NCBI GenBank assembly: GCA_003542385.1
Contig: DPKT01000157.1
Span: forward strand, 440 to 17,327
Length of the DNA stretch: 16,888 nt
From: Desulfomicrobium sp.
GTDB taxonomy: Bacteria > Desulfobacterota > Desulfovibrionia > Desulfovibrionales > Desulfomicrobiaceae
Reading direction: 5' to 3'
Below the pieces are notes generated by a model that was given only the letters and a program-made list of their open reading frames with translations, ran no database searches and was not told the origin of the DNA. This document shows positions 14,137 through 16,888 of the stretch, piece by piece. Made by a program: the position numbers and the translations under genes. Within the stretch, counting starts at the first letter, position 1. The number at the start of each line of letters is the position of its first letter.

Positions 14137-16888
<2,752 letters not shown>

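Overview
The window looks like chromosome from a GC-rich anaerobic deltaproteobacterium, probably of the Desulfovibrio type. This rests on three things: a bacterioferritin whose ligand residues fall at the same numbers as in the Desulfovibrio desulfuricans protein, a glycyl-radical enzyme operon, and a family of palindromic repeats at gene ends. The genus assignment is inference; no rRNA or tRNA gene is present.

Layout. Positions 1-2524: the 3' end of tex (+), a drug/metabolite transporter (-) and bacterioferritin (+) with a strong terminator. Positions 2598-5718: a CHASE-domain hybrid histidine kinase with no adjacent partner, then an RluA-type pseudouridine synthase (both +). Positions 5763-7006: a small accessory unit made of a 19-bp perfect palindrome, a winged-helix protein and an overlapping nucleotidyltransferase-fold protein. 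This resembles a toxin-antitoxin or abortive-infection pair of the AbiE kind and is one of two candidates for an undescribed system. Positions 7060-9266 (-): glnH-glnP-glnQ, a glutamine-type ABC importer with a perfect hairpin between glnH and glnP.

Positions 9267-9791 contain no gene but are rich in structure: a 141-bp element with 29-bp inverted ends, two copies of a 36-bp palindromic repeat, and the hypD terminator between those copies. Positions 9792-13070 (-): hypE and hypD, encoding the activase and trans-4-hydroxy-L-proline dehydratase. Every active-site residue I can recall for the Clostridioides difficile enzyme is found at a constant offset of four. Positions 13360-13676: an RRM RNA-binding protein with its own terminator. 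Positions 13822-13936: two inverted copies of a widespread intergenic repeat. Positions 14020-16888 (-): most of an RND efflux pump, followed after 9 nt by a 35-codon single-membrane-span protein with an excellent ribosome binding site. That small protein is the second candidate for something undescribed, since it could be a pump subunit or modulator like AcrZ.

Functionally, HypD/HypE would convert hydroxyproline to pyrroline-5-carboxylate, which a reductase encoded elsewhere could reduce to proline, so hydroxyproline could serve as an electron sink. GlnHPQ next door imports a polar amino acid. The remaining genes are housekeeping, sensing or defence functions without an obvious shared pathway.
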